Of a stretch of 64,000 nt of DNA, positions 16,373 to 24,549 are shown one piece after another (position 1 is the first letter of the stretch; each line of letters opens with the position of its first letter). The notes below the pieces were generated by a model. It had not been told where the DNA came from and did not search any database. It saw nothing but the letters and a program-made list of their open reading frames with translations. Source of the stretch: Enterobacter sp. Ag1 (lineage in GTDB: Bacteria; Pseudomonadota; Gammaproteobacteria; Enterobacterales; Enterobacteriaceae). Where the stretch lies: contig AKXM01000032.1 in NCBI GenBank assembly GCA_000277545.1, forward strand, positions 1 through 64,000. The letters run 5' to 3'. Both the position numbers and the translations under genes were made by a program.

Positions 16373-18586
16373 ATGCTCAACACACCTCAAGACGGCAAAA
16401 AGCCACCGCAGTTTGCGTTTGCCAAACTAAGCCCGCTGCAGGCGGAAGGCCCCTCCTGCTGCGCAGATGACGCCTGCTCTGCACAAAAACCAGAGCCAGA
16501 AATTGCCGACAACGGCAGCCGCTACAGCTGGTACGTCGCGGGAATGGACTGCGCGGCCTGCGCACGCAAAGTGGAAAATGCGGTGAAACAGGTGAGCGAT
16601 GTGCAGCAAGTTCAGGTGGTGTTTTCTACCGAAAAACTGCTGGTCAGCGCCTCAAGAGACATTCGCGACGACGTAGAAAAAGCGGTCAAGGCCGCAGGCT
16701 ACACGCTGAACGACGCCAGCGCCCCGAAGCAGGAAAAAAGCAGCAGCCTGCAAGAGAACCTGCCGCTGATCCTGCTCATCGTCCTGATGGTGATCAGCTG
16801 GGGGCTCGAGCAATTCAACCATCCGCTCGGCAACCTGGCGTTTATCGCCACCACGCTGGTTGGCCTGTGGCCGATCGCGCGCCAGGCCGTGCGCCTGATT
16901 CGCAGCGGCAATTGGTTCGCCATTGAAACGCTGATGAGCGTCGCCGCAATCGGCGCGCTGTTTATCGGCGCCACCGCCGAGGCGGCGATGGTTCTGCTGC
17001 TGTTCCTCATCGGCGAACGCCTCGAATCCTATGCCGCCAGCCGAGCACGCCGCGGGGTAAGCGCCTTGATGGCGCTAAAGCCGGACGTCGCTATTCGCCT
17101 CCGGGACGGCGAGCGCGAAACCGTCGCGCAGGCCGATCTTCGCCCAGGCGACGTGATTGAAGTTGCCGCCGGAGGCAGACTGCCCGCCGACGGCCGCCTG
17201 CTCAGCGGTTTTGCCAGCTTTGACGAAAGTGCCCTGACCGGGGAATCCGTGCCGGTAGAGCGCCAGCAGGGCGAAAAAGTCGCCGCAGGCAGCACCAGCG
17301 TAGATCGCCTTGTTCAGCTGGAGGTGATTTCCGAGCCCGGCGACAGCGCCATCGACCGCATTTTGCGGCTGATTGAAGAAGCCGAGGAGCGCCGTGCGCC
17401 TATCGAACGCTTTATCGATCGTTTTAGCCGGATTTACACGCCGATCATCATGCTGCTCGCGCTGCTGACCGCCGTCATCCCGCCACTGTTCTTCGGCCAG
17501 GGCTGGGAACCGTGGATCTATAAAGGCCTGACGCTGCTGCTGATCGGCTGCCCATGCGCGCTGGTTATCTCCACGCCTGCGGCCATTACTTCAGGTCTTG
17601 CCGCGGCGGCTCGTCGAGGCGCGTTGATTAAAGGCGGGGCCGCGCTGGAACGTCTCGGTCAAATCCAGCAGGTCGCGTTCGACAAAACCGGCACCCTGAC
17701 GGCAGGTAAACCTCAGGTTACGGCCATAGCGGTGGAAGAAGGAACAGAAGAAGACCAGCTTCTGGCGCTCGCCGCGGCGGTTGAACAAGGTTCCACCCAC
17801 CCACTGGCGAAGGCCATTGTCAACGCGGCGCAACAGCGCAACTTGCCTCCTGTCGCCGCAGAAAATCACCGCGCTCTCGCCGGGGTTGGCGTAGAAGCCA
17901 GCATTCAGGGCGAAACGCTGCTGCTCAGTTCACCGTCCAAACTTGACGGCCAGACACTCAGCGAAACCTGGCAAAGACGGATCGCGAAGCAGGAAGAAGA
18001 GGGCCAGACGGTGATCGTAGTGCTGCGTGCGGGGCAACTGCTGGGCACCATCGCTATGCGCGATACGCTGCGCAGCGATGCCCGCGAAGCGGTTACGGCA
18101 CTCCACCAGCTCGGGATTCAGGGCGTAATGCTGACCGGGGATAACCCACGCGCGGCGGCGGCAATCGCCCGCGAGCTTGGCATTGATTACCGCGCCAGCC
18201 TGCTGCCGGCAGACAAAGTGGCAGCGGTGAATAAACTCAATGCCACCGCGCCGCTGGCAATGGTCGGCGACGGCATCAACGATGCCCCGGCGATGAAAGC
18301 GGCGACCATCGGCATCGCGATGGGCAGCGGCACCGACGTCGCGCTGGAAACGGCAGATGCCGCGCTAACCCACAACCGTCTGACCGAACTGGCAGGTATG
18401 GTACGGCTCGCCAGAGCCACCCATAACAACATTCGCCAGAACGTGACGATTGCGCTGGGGCTGAAGGGGATTTTCCTGGTCACCACCCTGCTCGGCCTGA
18501 CCGGCCTGTGGCTGGCGGTGCTGGCAGACTCAGGCGCTACCGCGCTGGTCACGGCGAACGCCATTCGCCTGCTGCGGAAGAAATAG
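16373..18586 (+). CDS. zntA: Zn(II)/Cd(II)/Pb(II)-translocating P-type ATPase ZntA
   Basis: P1B-type ATPase that exports zinc, cadmium and lead across the inner membrane. The product has 737 residues: a cysteine-rich N-terminus (SCCADDACSA), a heavy-metal-associated domain with GMDCAACARKV (about residues 57-67), the membrane metal site GCPCALVIST, phosphorylation loop DKTGTLT and hinge GDGINDAP. ATG 16373 is chosen because GGAGG lies five bases upstream; the frame opens 30 bases earlier. It is preceded by a ZntR-type promoter and followed by a hairpin. Confidence 0.97.
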   Translation: MLNTPQDGKKPPQFAFAKLSPLQAEGPSCCADDACSAQKPEPEIADNGSRYSWYVAGMDCAACARKVENAVKQVSDVQQVQVVFSTEKLLVSASRDIRDDVEKAVKAAGYTLNDASAPKQEKSSSLQENLPLILLIVLMVISWGLEQFNHPLGNLAFIATTLVGLWPIARQAVRLIRSGNWFAIETLMSVAAIGALFIGATAEAAMVLLLFLIGERLESYAASRARRGVSALMALKPDVAIRLRDGERETVAQADLRPGDVIEVAAGGRLPADGRLLSGFASFDESALTGESVPVERQQGEKVAAGSTSVDRLVQLEVISEPGDSAIDRILRLIEEAEERRAPIERFIDRFSRIYTPIIMLLALLTAVIPPLFFGQGWEPWIYKGLTLLLIGCPCALVISTPAAITSGLAAAARRGALIKGGAALERLGQIQQVAFDKTGTLTAGKPQVTAIAVEEGTEEDQLLALAAAVEQGSTHPLAKAIVNAAQQRNLPPVAAENHRALAGVGVEASIQGETLLLSSPSKLDGQTLSETWQRRIAKQEEEGQTVIVVLRAGQLLGTIAMRDTLRSDAREAVTALHQLGIQGVMLTGDNPRAAAAIARELGIDYRASLLPADKVAAVNKLNATAPLAMVGDGINDAPAMKAATIGIAMGSGTDVALETADAALTHNRLTELAGMVRLARATHNNIRQNVTIALGLKGIFLVTTLLGLTGLWLAVLADSGATALVTANAIRLLRKK

Positions 18587-18621
18587 TTTTCGAGGCAGCT
18601 TCCGGTTTTTTACTCCGCAAG

Positions 18622-18648
18622 CAGGGGCAAGGATGCCCCTGTGTAAAA
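18622..18648 (+). terminator. Probable zntA terminator
   Basis: CAGGGGCA (18622-18629) pairs with TGCCCCTG (18634-18641) around a 4-base loop. Only an A/T-mixed tail follows, so termination may be weak. Confidence 0.5.
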
Positions 18649-18664
18649 ATAAATCCCCGCCCAT

Positions 18665-18716
18665 AAGTTGACTGATTGGCAACTTATGAGCATATTAATT
18701 GCCAATCAGTCAACTT
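18665..18716 (+). promoter_or_regulatory. Large inverted-repeat operator of higBA
   Basis: AAGTTGACTGATTGGCAA (18665-18682) is repeated as its exact complement at 18699-18716, with 16 bases between. It lies 12 bases before the toxin start. Toxin-antitoxin operons are autorepressed by the antitoxin or the complex binding such palindromes. The left arm contains TTGACT, which could be the -35 box. Confidence 0.8.
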
Positions 18717-18728
18717 CAGGATGAAGTG

Positions 18729-19040
18729 ATGCACCTGATTACGCTTAAGGCGCTTGTGGAAGCCGGTCAAAAATTTCCCAGACATAAGCAGGAACTGCAA
18801 ATCCTTGGCAAAGTGCTGGAAAAAGGCTTCTTCCCAACACCGGACTCACTTAAGCGGATTTATCCCACGCTGGATAACTTTAAATATCTCGATAAACATT
18901 ACGTCATCAACATAGCCGGAAATGAACTCAGGCTGATTGCACTTATCTTTTTTACCAGCCAGAAGTTCTACATCCGCCACGTCATGACGCACAGCGAATA
19001 CATGCGATTTACTGAAAAACACCGGGGAAAGAAGCGATGA
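18729..19040 (+). CDS. higB: mRNA interferase toxin HigB
   Basis: RelE-superfamily ribosome-dependent mRNA endonuclease, 103 residues, close to E. coli HigB in length. The sequence MHLITLKALVEAG, then TLDNFKYLDKHYVINIAGNE and FYIRHVMTHSEYMRF, follows E. coli HigB closely. ATG 18729 is chosen because of that alignment and AGGATGA just upstream. The toxin gene precedes and overlaps the antitoxin gene by four bases (ATGA), the usual reversed order of hig loci. The pair is inserted between zntA and tusA, which are adjacent in E. coli. Confidence 0.93.
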   Translation: MHLITLKALVEAGQKFPRHKQELQILGKVLEKGFFPTPDSLKRIYPTLDNFKYLDKHYVINIAGNELRLIALIFFTSQKFYIRHVMTHSEYMRFTEKHRGKKR

Positions 19041-19447
19041 TTGCGGATGCACTGAAGGCCGCCGAAGCTTTAAAAACAGCGGTTCCGCTACTGGCAGGCA
19101 GCACCTGCGAAAAAGATTATCTGGCTGCGCTGGAGCTGGTCGAATATCTGCTCATCAATGATCCAGAAAGTCCGCTGGTTGAGATTCTCAGTAGTAAGAT
19201 CCAGGCCTGGGAAAACGCGCAGCCTGACGTGCAGGCGTTCCGCGAGGAAATGCAGGCCATACCTGCCGGGATAGCCATACTGAAAACCCTGATGGAGCAT
19301 CACCATCTGAAACAGAGCGATTTTCAACAAGAGATTGGCAGCAAGTCGATGGTCTCCCGCATTCTCAGCGGTGAACGCCAGCTAACCACCGATCACATCC
19401 GCAAACTGTCACGGCGATTTGGCATATCACCCGCCCTCTTTTTCTGA
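19037..19447 (+). CDS. higA: Antitoxin HigA
   Basis: Antitoxin of 136 residues. The N-terminal two thirds are helical and presumably wrap the toxin. The C-terminal third is an XRE helix-turn-helix (LKQSDFQQEIGSKSMVSRIL with RRFGISPALFF), which binds the operon operator. The ISPALFF end matches E. coli HigA. It overlaps higB by four bases. No terminator was seen; tusA is convergent 25 bases further on. Confidence 0.93.
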   Translation: MIADALKAAEALKTAVPLLAGSTCEKDYLAALELVEYLLINDPESPLVEILSSKIQAWENAQPDVQAFREEMQAIPAGIAILKTLMEHHHLKQSDFQQEIGSKSMVSRILSGERQLTTDHIRKLSRRFGISPALFF

Positions 19448-19472
19448 GCAGCGGATTAGCCTGGTGAGGGGA

Positions 19473-19718
19473 TTAGTGACTCTTACGCAGCAAATAGCGG
19501 TAAGGCAGCGCGTCGGTTTCGCTGGCGACCAGTTCGTGCTCCATAAAGCGGCAGAAACCGGGGATATCGCGCGTAGTGGCCGGGTCGTCGGCTATCACCA
19601 GCAGCGTTTCGCCGACGGGCATATTGCGCACGGTTTTGCGCACCATCATCACCGGCTCCGGGCAGCGCAGGCCAAGAGCATCCAGCGTGTGGTCAGGGGT
19701 TGCGAACAAATCGGTCAT
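19473..19718 (-). CDS. tusA: Sulfurtransferase TusA
   Basis: Small sulfur carrier of 81 residues that accepts persulfide sulfur from IscS and passes it to TusBCD for tRNA 2-thiouridine synthesis. The catalytic cysteine lies in [14 protein letters not shown] (Cys19). Length and sequence match the family. In E. coli it is adjacent to zntA; the higBA pair is inserted here. Confidence 0.97.
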   Translation of the reverse strand: MTDLFATPDHTLDALGLRCPEPVMMVRKTVRNMPVGETLLVIADDPATTRDIPGFCRFMEHELVASETDALPYRYLLRKSH

Positions 19719-19892
19719 AGCACTCTCAGGTCGTCAAAAACCGCGCTAGTTTACGCCGGGTAAAATCTGGCGCAAGCCGCGTGAACGATTGCGTTAAAAT
19801 TAACCATTGCATTGAGAAACTAAAGCAGTATCATCCCCGCGCTTTACATTTTTGACTGGGTTCCCTCACCCCACTACTAAAAAGGCTACAAC

Positions 19893-20558
19893 ATGATGCA
19901 GTTCAGCACTCGCCAGCGCACTAATGCGCTGTTTTGGCTATCGCTTTTTCATTTGCTGGTGATCACCTCCAGCAACTATCTGGTTCAGCTTCCGGTCTCC
20001 GTCTTTGGGTTTCATACCACCTGGGGCGCCTTCAGCTTCCCGTTTATCTTCCTCGCGACCGACCTCACGGTGCGTATTTTCGGCGCTCCGCTGGCGCGGC
20101 GGATTATTTTCGCAGTGATGATCCCGGCGCTGGTGATTTCCTACGGCATCTCCTCGCTGTTTTACATGGGAAGCTGGCAGGGCTTTGAAGCGCTAACCCA
20201 CTTCAACCTGTTTGTTGCCCGTATCGCGGTTGCCAGCTTCATGGCTTACGCGCTCGGCCAGATTCTGGACGTGCACGTCTTTAACCGCCTGCGCCAGAAT
20301 CACTGCTGGTGGCTGGCCCCAACGGTGTCCACGCTGTTCGGTAACGTGAGCGATACGCTGTCGTTCTTCTTTATCGCCTTCTGGCGCAGCCCGGACGCCT
20401 TTATGGCCCAGCACTGGGTAGAAATCGCCGTGGTCGATTACTGCTTCAAAGTGCTTATTAGCCTGGTATTCTTCCTGCCGATGTACGGCGTCCTGCTTAA
20501 TATGCTGTTGAAACGCCTCGCAGATAAATCTGAAATCTCCGCGCTGCAGCCTGGTTAA
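19893..20558 (+). CDS. yhhQ: Queuosine precursor transporter YhhQ
   Basis: Inner-membrane vitamin-transporter-like protein (VUT family, 221 residues, about six membrane segments) that imports 7-cyano-7-deazaguanine for queuosine synthesis. Characteristic segments are PFIFLATDLTVRIFGAPLAR and FGNVSDTLSFFFIAFWRSP. The start ATG 19893 follows a short pyrimidine/purine stretch with AAAAAGG about 9 bases upstream. Confidence 0.95.
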   Translation: MMQFSTRQRTNALFWLSLFHLLVITSSNYLVQLPVSVFGFHTTWGAFSFPFIFLATDLTVRIFGAPLARRIIFAVMIPALVISYGISSLFYMGSWQGFEALTHFNLFVARIAVASFMAYALGQILDVHVFNRLRQNHCWWLAPTVSTLFGNVSDTLSFFFIAFWRSPDAFMAQHWVEIAVVDYCFKVLISLVFFLPMYGVLLNMLLKRLADKSEISALQPG

Positions 20559-20630
20559 ACGCGGGCTGAATATCTTGTGTTAAGATGCAGGGATTGGCCT
20601 TTTGGCTTGCTAACGGAAAGGAAGAACGCG

Positions 20631-21188
20631 ATGCGCAAACTGGTAAAATATGTCGGTATTGGCCTGCTGGTAGTGGGTCTTGCCGCCTGTGATAATAACG
20701 ACAGCAAAACCGCCACCACCGGCGCGCCGGAAGCCAGCAGCGCCAGCGGTCAGCCAGTTGAACTGCTGGACGGCAAGCTGAGCTTTGCCCTGCCAGCGGA
20801 CATGAGCGATCAGAGCGGCAAGGTGGGCACCCAGTCCAACAACATGCACGTTTATTCTGACGCAACCGGCCAGAAAGCGGTGATCGTGATTGTCAGCGAC
20901 AACCCGACGAGCGACCTTGCCACGCTGGCAAAAGGCCTGGAAGAGCAGCAGCGCGCACGCGACCCGCAGCTTCAGGTGGTAACCAACAAATCCATCGAGA
21001 TTAAAGGCCACACCCTGCAGCAGTTGGACAGCGTGATCTCCGCCAAAGGACAGACCGCGTACTCTTCCATCATCATTGGCAAAGTGGACGATAAACTGCT
21101 GACCATGCAAATCACGCTGCCTGCGGATAACCAGCAGCTGGCGCAGACCAACGCGGAAAACATCATCAACACCATCGTCATCAAGTAA
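20631..21188 (+). CDS. dcrB: Lipoprotein DcrB
   Basis: A 185-residue predicted lipoprotein with lipobox GLAAC (Cys at about residue 20). DcrB was first described as a factor needed for phage C1/C6 DNA entry and also affects envelope integrity; its biochemical role is unclear. ATG 20631 has GGAAAGGAAG upstream; the frame opens 54 bases earlier. It is followed by a terminator. Confidence 0.93.
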   Translation: MRKLVKYVGIGLLVVGLAACDNNDSKTATTGAPEASSASGQPVELLDGKLSFALPADMSDQSGKVGTQSNNMHVYSDATGQKAVIVIVSDNPTSDLATLAKGLEEQQRARDPQLQVVTNKSIEIKGHTLQQLDSVISAKGQTAYSSIIIGKVDDKLLTMQITLPADNQQLAQTNAENIINTIVIK

Positions 21189-21206
21189 TCGCCGCGCGAT
21201 ACATCA

Positions 21207-21237
21207 ATGGCTCCGCCTCCGCGGGGCCATTTTTTTC
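21207..21237 (+). terminator. Rho-independent terminator of dcrB
   Basis: ATGGCTCCGC (21207-21216) pairs with GCGGGGCCAT (21221-21230, one wobble) and is followed by seven T. Confidence 0.85.
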
Positions 21238-21318
21238 CTTCATTTTCAGACAGACTGCCGCCGTCGCCCTGCCAGGAAGTACTACACTAAAAGCACATTT
21301 TCCCGATCGGACGTCTGC

Positions 21319-22368
21319 ATGACAGCCCCACAACCTGATAAGACCGGCCTGCATATATTGCTCAAACTCGCGGCCCTGGTGATTATTCTCGCCGGTATTC
21401 ACGCCGCAGCCGACATCATCGTTCAGCTATTGCTGGCGGTATTTTTCGCCATTGTTCTCAACCCGCTGGTGACCTGGTTTATGCGCCGCGGCCTCAGCCG
21501 CCCGCTCGCGATTGCCATCGTGGTGCTGGTCATGCTGGTGATGCTCACTTTGCTGGTTGGCGTGCTGGCAACGTCGATGAATGACTTCATGGAACAAATG
21601 CCGCAGTTCAACAAACTGCTGACGCAGAAAGTGCGTGAAATCGAGCACGCGATGCCGTTTTTGCACCTGCCGCTGTCGCCGGAACGCCTGCTGCAAAAGC
21701 TGGACTCCGACAAGCTGATGACCTTTGCCACAACGCTGATGACCGGGCTTTCCGGGGCGATGGCCAGCGTGCTTCTACTGGCGATGACGGTGATTTTTAT
21801 GCTGTTTGAAGTGCGCCATGTACCTTATAAACTCCGTTTTGCGCTGGCCAACCCTAAGCTGCATATCGCCGGCATGCACCGAGCGCTGAAAGGCGTCACC
21901 CACTATCTGGCGCTGAAGACCTTTATCAGTTTACTGACCGGCATCGTTATCTGGCTGGGGCTAAAGCTGCTGGGCGTGCAGTTTGCGCTGATGTGGGGCG
22001 TGCTGGGCTTCTTGCTCAACTACATTCCCAATATTGGGTCGGTGATCTCCGCCGTGCCGCCGATGATTCAGGCTCTGCTGCTCAACGGCACCTATGAGAT
22101 GCTGATGGTCGGGGCGCTGTTCCTGGTGGTGCACATGGTACTGGGGAATATTCTGGAGCCCCGCATGATGGGGCGTGGGCTGGGGATGTCGACTTTCGTC
22201 GTATTTCTCTCCCTGCTCTTCTGGGGCTGGCTGCTCGGCCCGGTGGGCATGTTGCTCTCGGTGCCGCTCACCAGCGTTTGTAAAATCCTCATGGAATCTA
22301 CCCAGGGCGGAGCGAAACTGGCGATTCTGCTGGGTCCCGGCAGGCCGAAAAAACGCCTGCCGGGCTAA
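21319..22368 (+). CDS. yhhT: AI-2E family transporter-like membrane protein YhhT
   Basis: Polytopic inner-membrane protein of 349 residues in the AI-2E/PerM transporter family. It shows seven or eight hydrophobic segments and the family motif FLLNYIPNIGSVISAVPP. The substrate is unknown. In E. coli yhhT is followed by acpT and the nik operon; here the backbone breaks and padC follows at once, with only three bases between the stop codons. Confidence 0.93.
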   Translation: MTAPQPDKTGLHILLKLAALVIILAGIHAAADIIVQLLLAVFFAIVLNPLVTWFMRRGLSRPLAIAIVVLVMLVMLTLLVGVLATSMNDFMEQMPQFNKLLTQKVREIEHAMPFLHLPLSPERLLQKLDSDKLMTFATTLMTGLSGAMASVLLLAMTVIFMLFEVRHVPYKLRFALANPKLHIAGMHRALKGVTHYLALKTFISLLTGIVIWLGLKLLGVQFALMWGVLGFLLNYIPNIGSVISAVPPMIQALLLNGTYEMLMVGALFLVVHMVLGNILEPRMMGRGLGMSTFVVFLSLLFWGWLLGPVGMLLSVPLTSVCKILMESTQGGAKLAILLGPGRPKKRLPG

Positions 22369-22371
22369 CGC

Positions 22372-22878
22372 TTATTTCAGGTTTTCTGGAAAGTCCGCCG
22401 GCAGCTCGCTGGCGGCACAGGCAATCACCGCTTCGTTATTCTCGCCGCAGTCGCGAACAAACGTGATGGTGGCAAATTCATCAATAACTTCCGTTGGATA
22501 AGCCGGGCCAGCCTCGCGGAACGCTTCCATTTTCGCAATATGCTCGTTCTGGAAACACACCGTTTTCTCCGGGTTATTAATCACCCAGCGCGGGAAGAAA
22601 ATCGTCCCGTGGAACAGCTTATCGCCGAGATTCACAATCAGGCTGACGTCCGTACCCGTAGGTTCAGTCCAGGAAATTTTGTACACGCTGCTTGCCACAC
22701 GCACAATGTGCGCATCCTGATTTTTCACCCAGCGATTGGCCACAATGCCGCTGTGGATCCGGTAATCCAGGGTAGTTGCATTTTTTACATAAATTTCGTA
22801 GTTCCAACCATTATCGTAGGTATAAACCAGATGTTTGCCGACGAACTCGCTTAAATCGTGTTTATCAAAGTGACTCAT
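22372..22878 (-). CDS. padC: Phenolic acid decarboxylase PadC
   Basis: Cofactor-free cytoplasmic enzyme that decarboxylates ferulic, p-coumaric and caffeic acids to vinyl phenols, detoxifying plant phenolics. The 168-residue product matches the family in length. HLVYTYDNGWNYEIYVKN carries the tyrosines of the active-site lid, and ANRWVKNQDAHIVRV the conserved arginine/glutamine stretch. ATG 22878 has GGAG eight bases upstream. It is divergent from a LysR regulator 97 bases away, the usual layout in enterobacteria. Confidence 0.93.
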   Translation of the reverse strand: MSHFDKHDLSEFVGKHLVYTYDNGWNYEIYVKNATTLDYRIHSGIVANRWVKNQDAHIVRVASSVYKISWTEPTGTDVSLIVNLGDKLFHGTIFFPRWVINNPEKTVCFQNEHIAKMEAFREAGPAYPTEVIDEFATITFVRDCGENNEAVIACAASELPADFPENLK

Positions 22879-22975
22879 GATGGCGCTCCTCTGTGGGGTT
22901 AAGCGCATCTTAGACCTTCACATTTTCGATGAATAACGCTACTTTTGTATCAAATTCATCCATTTTTTAGATGAT
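22879..22975. promoter_or_regulatory. Divergent padC / LysR promoter region
   Basis: An inverted repeat GATGAAT (22928-22934) / ATTCATC (22954-22960) with a 19-base spacer lies midway between the two start codons. It is a candidate LysR-family binding site; the region is AT-rich on the regulator side. Confidence 0.5.
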
Positions 22976-23833
22976 ATGCATAAAACAACCCTTGAGCAGT
23001 GGGCACTTCTGGAGTTGGTCATTGAGCTGGGCAGCTTCGCCAAAGCGGCAGAAGCCACTTTCCGCAGCCAGTCCTCCGTCAGCTATAACCTTGCATTACT
23101 TCAGGAGCGGCTTGGCGTTAGCTTGCTGAAGCCAGAAGGGCGTAAGGCGGTACTGACGCCTGAAGGGGAACTTTTGCTGGCGCAGGTTCGCCCGCTGCTG
23201 AAAAGCTTTCACTACGTTGAAAGCCGCGCTGCTACGTTAAAAAACGGCATCCGCACCCGCATAGACTTAGTGGTGGACTGCATATTCCCGCGCGCCCGCC
23301 TGTTCGCCATCCTCCATCAGTTTCAGCGATTACATGCCAGCACGCAGGTTCATCTGACGGAGATTCTGGAAACCGACACAGCCGATCTGGCAGAAGCGGA
23401 TGTCATGGTGCTAACCCGCCGTCAGGATCTCACGGGCCGCGGGCAGTGGCTCAGAAACGTTGATTTTGTGGCCGTGGCGCACCGCGATCACCCCCTGCAT
23501 CAGCTTCCCGCCCCCTTAGAAGAAGCGGACCTGGCGACCTATCCGCTGATCCGCCTTGCCGGGCAAAACAGCAGCGAATCCTCGCCCACGGCTGACTGGA
23601 CCTTTTCCACGCTTGATGCCGCGTGCGAAGCCGTGACCTGGCAGGTTGGCTACGGCTGGCTGCCTGAAGAACGGATTGCTCCGCAGATTGAAAACGGCAC
23701 GCTTAAACCGCTCCCGCTCAGTCACGGGGCAAGGCGTGCCACGCCCCTGCATTTGATCGTGAAAAAGGATTTAGCCCCACTGGACGAGCCAATCACCACG
23801 CTGCTCACCCTCTTTCAGCAGCCCGAATGTTAA
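22976..23833 (+). CDS. LysR family transcriptional regulator, probable regulator of padC
   Basis: A 285-residue LysR-type regulator. The N-terminal winged helix covers about residues 5-65 (LVIELGSFAKAAEATFRSQS and SVSYNLALLQERLGVSLLKP), and a substrate-binding domain covers residues about 90-280. The start codon ATG 22976 abuts an AT-rich divergent promoter shared with padC, so control of phenolic acid decarboxylation is the likely role (inference from context). Its last four bases overlap the convergent PaiB-like gene. Confidence 0.88.
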   Translation: MHKTTLEQWALLELVIELGSFAKAAEATFRSQSSVSYNLALLQERLGVSLLKPEGRKAVLTPEGELLLAQVRPLLKSFHYVESRAATLKNGIRTRIDLVVDCIFPRARLFAILHQFQRLHASTQVHLTEILETDTADLAEADVMVLTRRQDLTGRGQWLRNVDFVAVAHRDHPLHQLPAPLEEADLATYPLIRLAGQNSSESSPTADWTFSTLDAACEAVTWQVGYGWLPEERIAPQIENGTLKPLPLSHGARRATPLHLIVKKDLAPLDEPITTLLTLFQQPEC

Positions 23834-24471
23834 GTCTGACGACGCTTTGCGAGGCTGCTTAACATCGCCTCGCCGATGGCCACTTCACCCTTTGCCATTA
23901 GTCCCTGCGCGGCCCCGGCCTGATCCCCAAACTTCTTGTTCTGGCCGAGCTTGGTCTTGCCGACCAGAGAAGCCAGAGGGATTTCAATCCCGACAATCGC
24001 TTTAAGCATTGAGCCGATAAACGCCGGGGGCGCATCGCTTACCTGCCACGGGAGCTCGCTCTGCGCTTCCTGGTGCCGCGTCAGGCTGGTTATCTGCCGC
24101 AGGACAAAATCCGCGTCGTCCCGCACCGCAATCCTCCCCCGCGCCTGCACGGTCTGGTAGTTCCAGGTCGGCACCTCCTTGTGGTGCTCCTGCTTGCCCG
24201 GATACCAGCTCGGGGAGATATAACCTTGTGCACCACGGAACACCACCAGCACATCCTGCTCGGGCTGAAGGCCGCGCCACAACGGGTTCGCACGGGCAAT
24301 GTGCGCGCGGAGCGCGCCGAACTCCCCCTCATCAGGGCAAAGCTCAAAGGGAATATCAAACGCTTCCAGCACACCTTCGATTTGTACAACCAGCAGGCCC
24401 AGGGGATTGGCCTGAATCAGCCGCTGCAGCACAGCAATATCGGGCTCCTGAAAAGGGCGAGGAATATACAT
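23830..24471 (-). CDS. PaiB-like FMN-binding protein
   Basis: A 213-residue member of the PaiB/FMN-binding split-barrel family, named after a Bacillus subtilis negative regulator of sporulation and protease genes. MYIPRPFQEPD at the start, ISPSWYPGKQEHHKEVPTWN in the middle and the KLGQNK element near the end are typical. The start is ATG 24471 after GAAGG; upstream in-frame codons overlap the divergent MocR promoter and are not used. It may bind a flavin; no DNA-binding helix is obvious, so 'regulator' remains a family label. Divergent from a MocR gene 78 bases away, a recurrent pairing. Confidence 0.85.
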   Translation of the reverse strand: MYIPRPFQEPDIAVLQRLIQANPLGLLVVQIEGVLEAFDIPFELCPDEGEFGALRAHIARANPLWRGLQPEQDVLVVFRGAQGYISPSWYPGKQEHHKEVPTWNYQTVQARGRIAVRDDADFVLRQITSLTRHQEAQSELPWQVSDAPPAFIGSMLKAIVGIEIPLASLVGKTKLGQNKKFGDQAGAAQGLMAKGEVAIGEAMLSSLAKRRQT

Positions 24472-24549
24472 GGGCAGACCTTCATTTGCGGTAATTTTGC
24501 CCAGCTTATGTTCGAAGTGGTTTATGATAAAGAACCAGATTACAGCTAT

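Noticed and set aside
24073-24549. Long in-frame extension upstream of the second MocR gene
   Set aside because: It runs antisense through the PaiB-like gene, has no family match, and MocR proteins normally start directly with the GntR domain.
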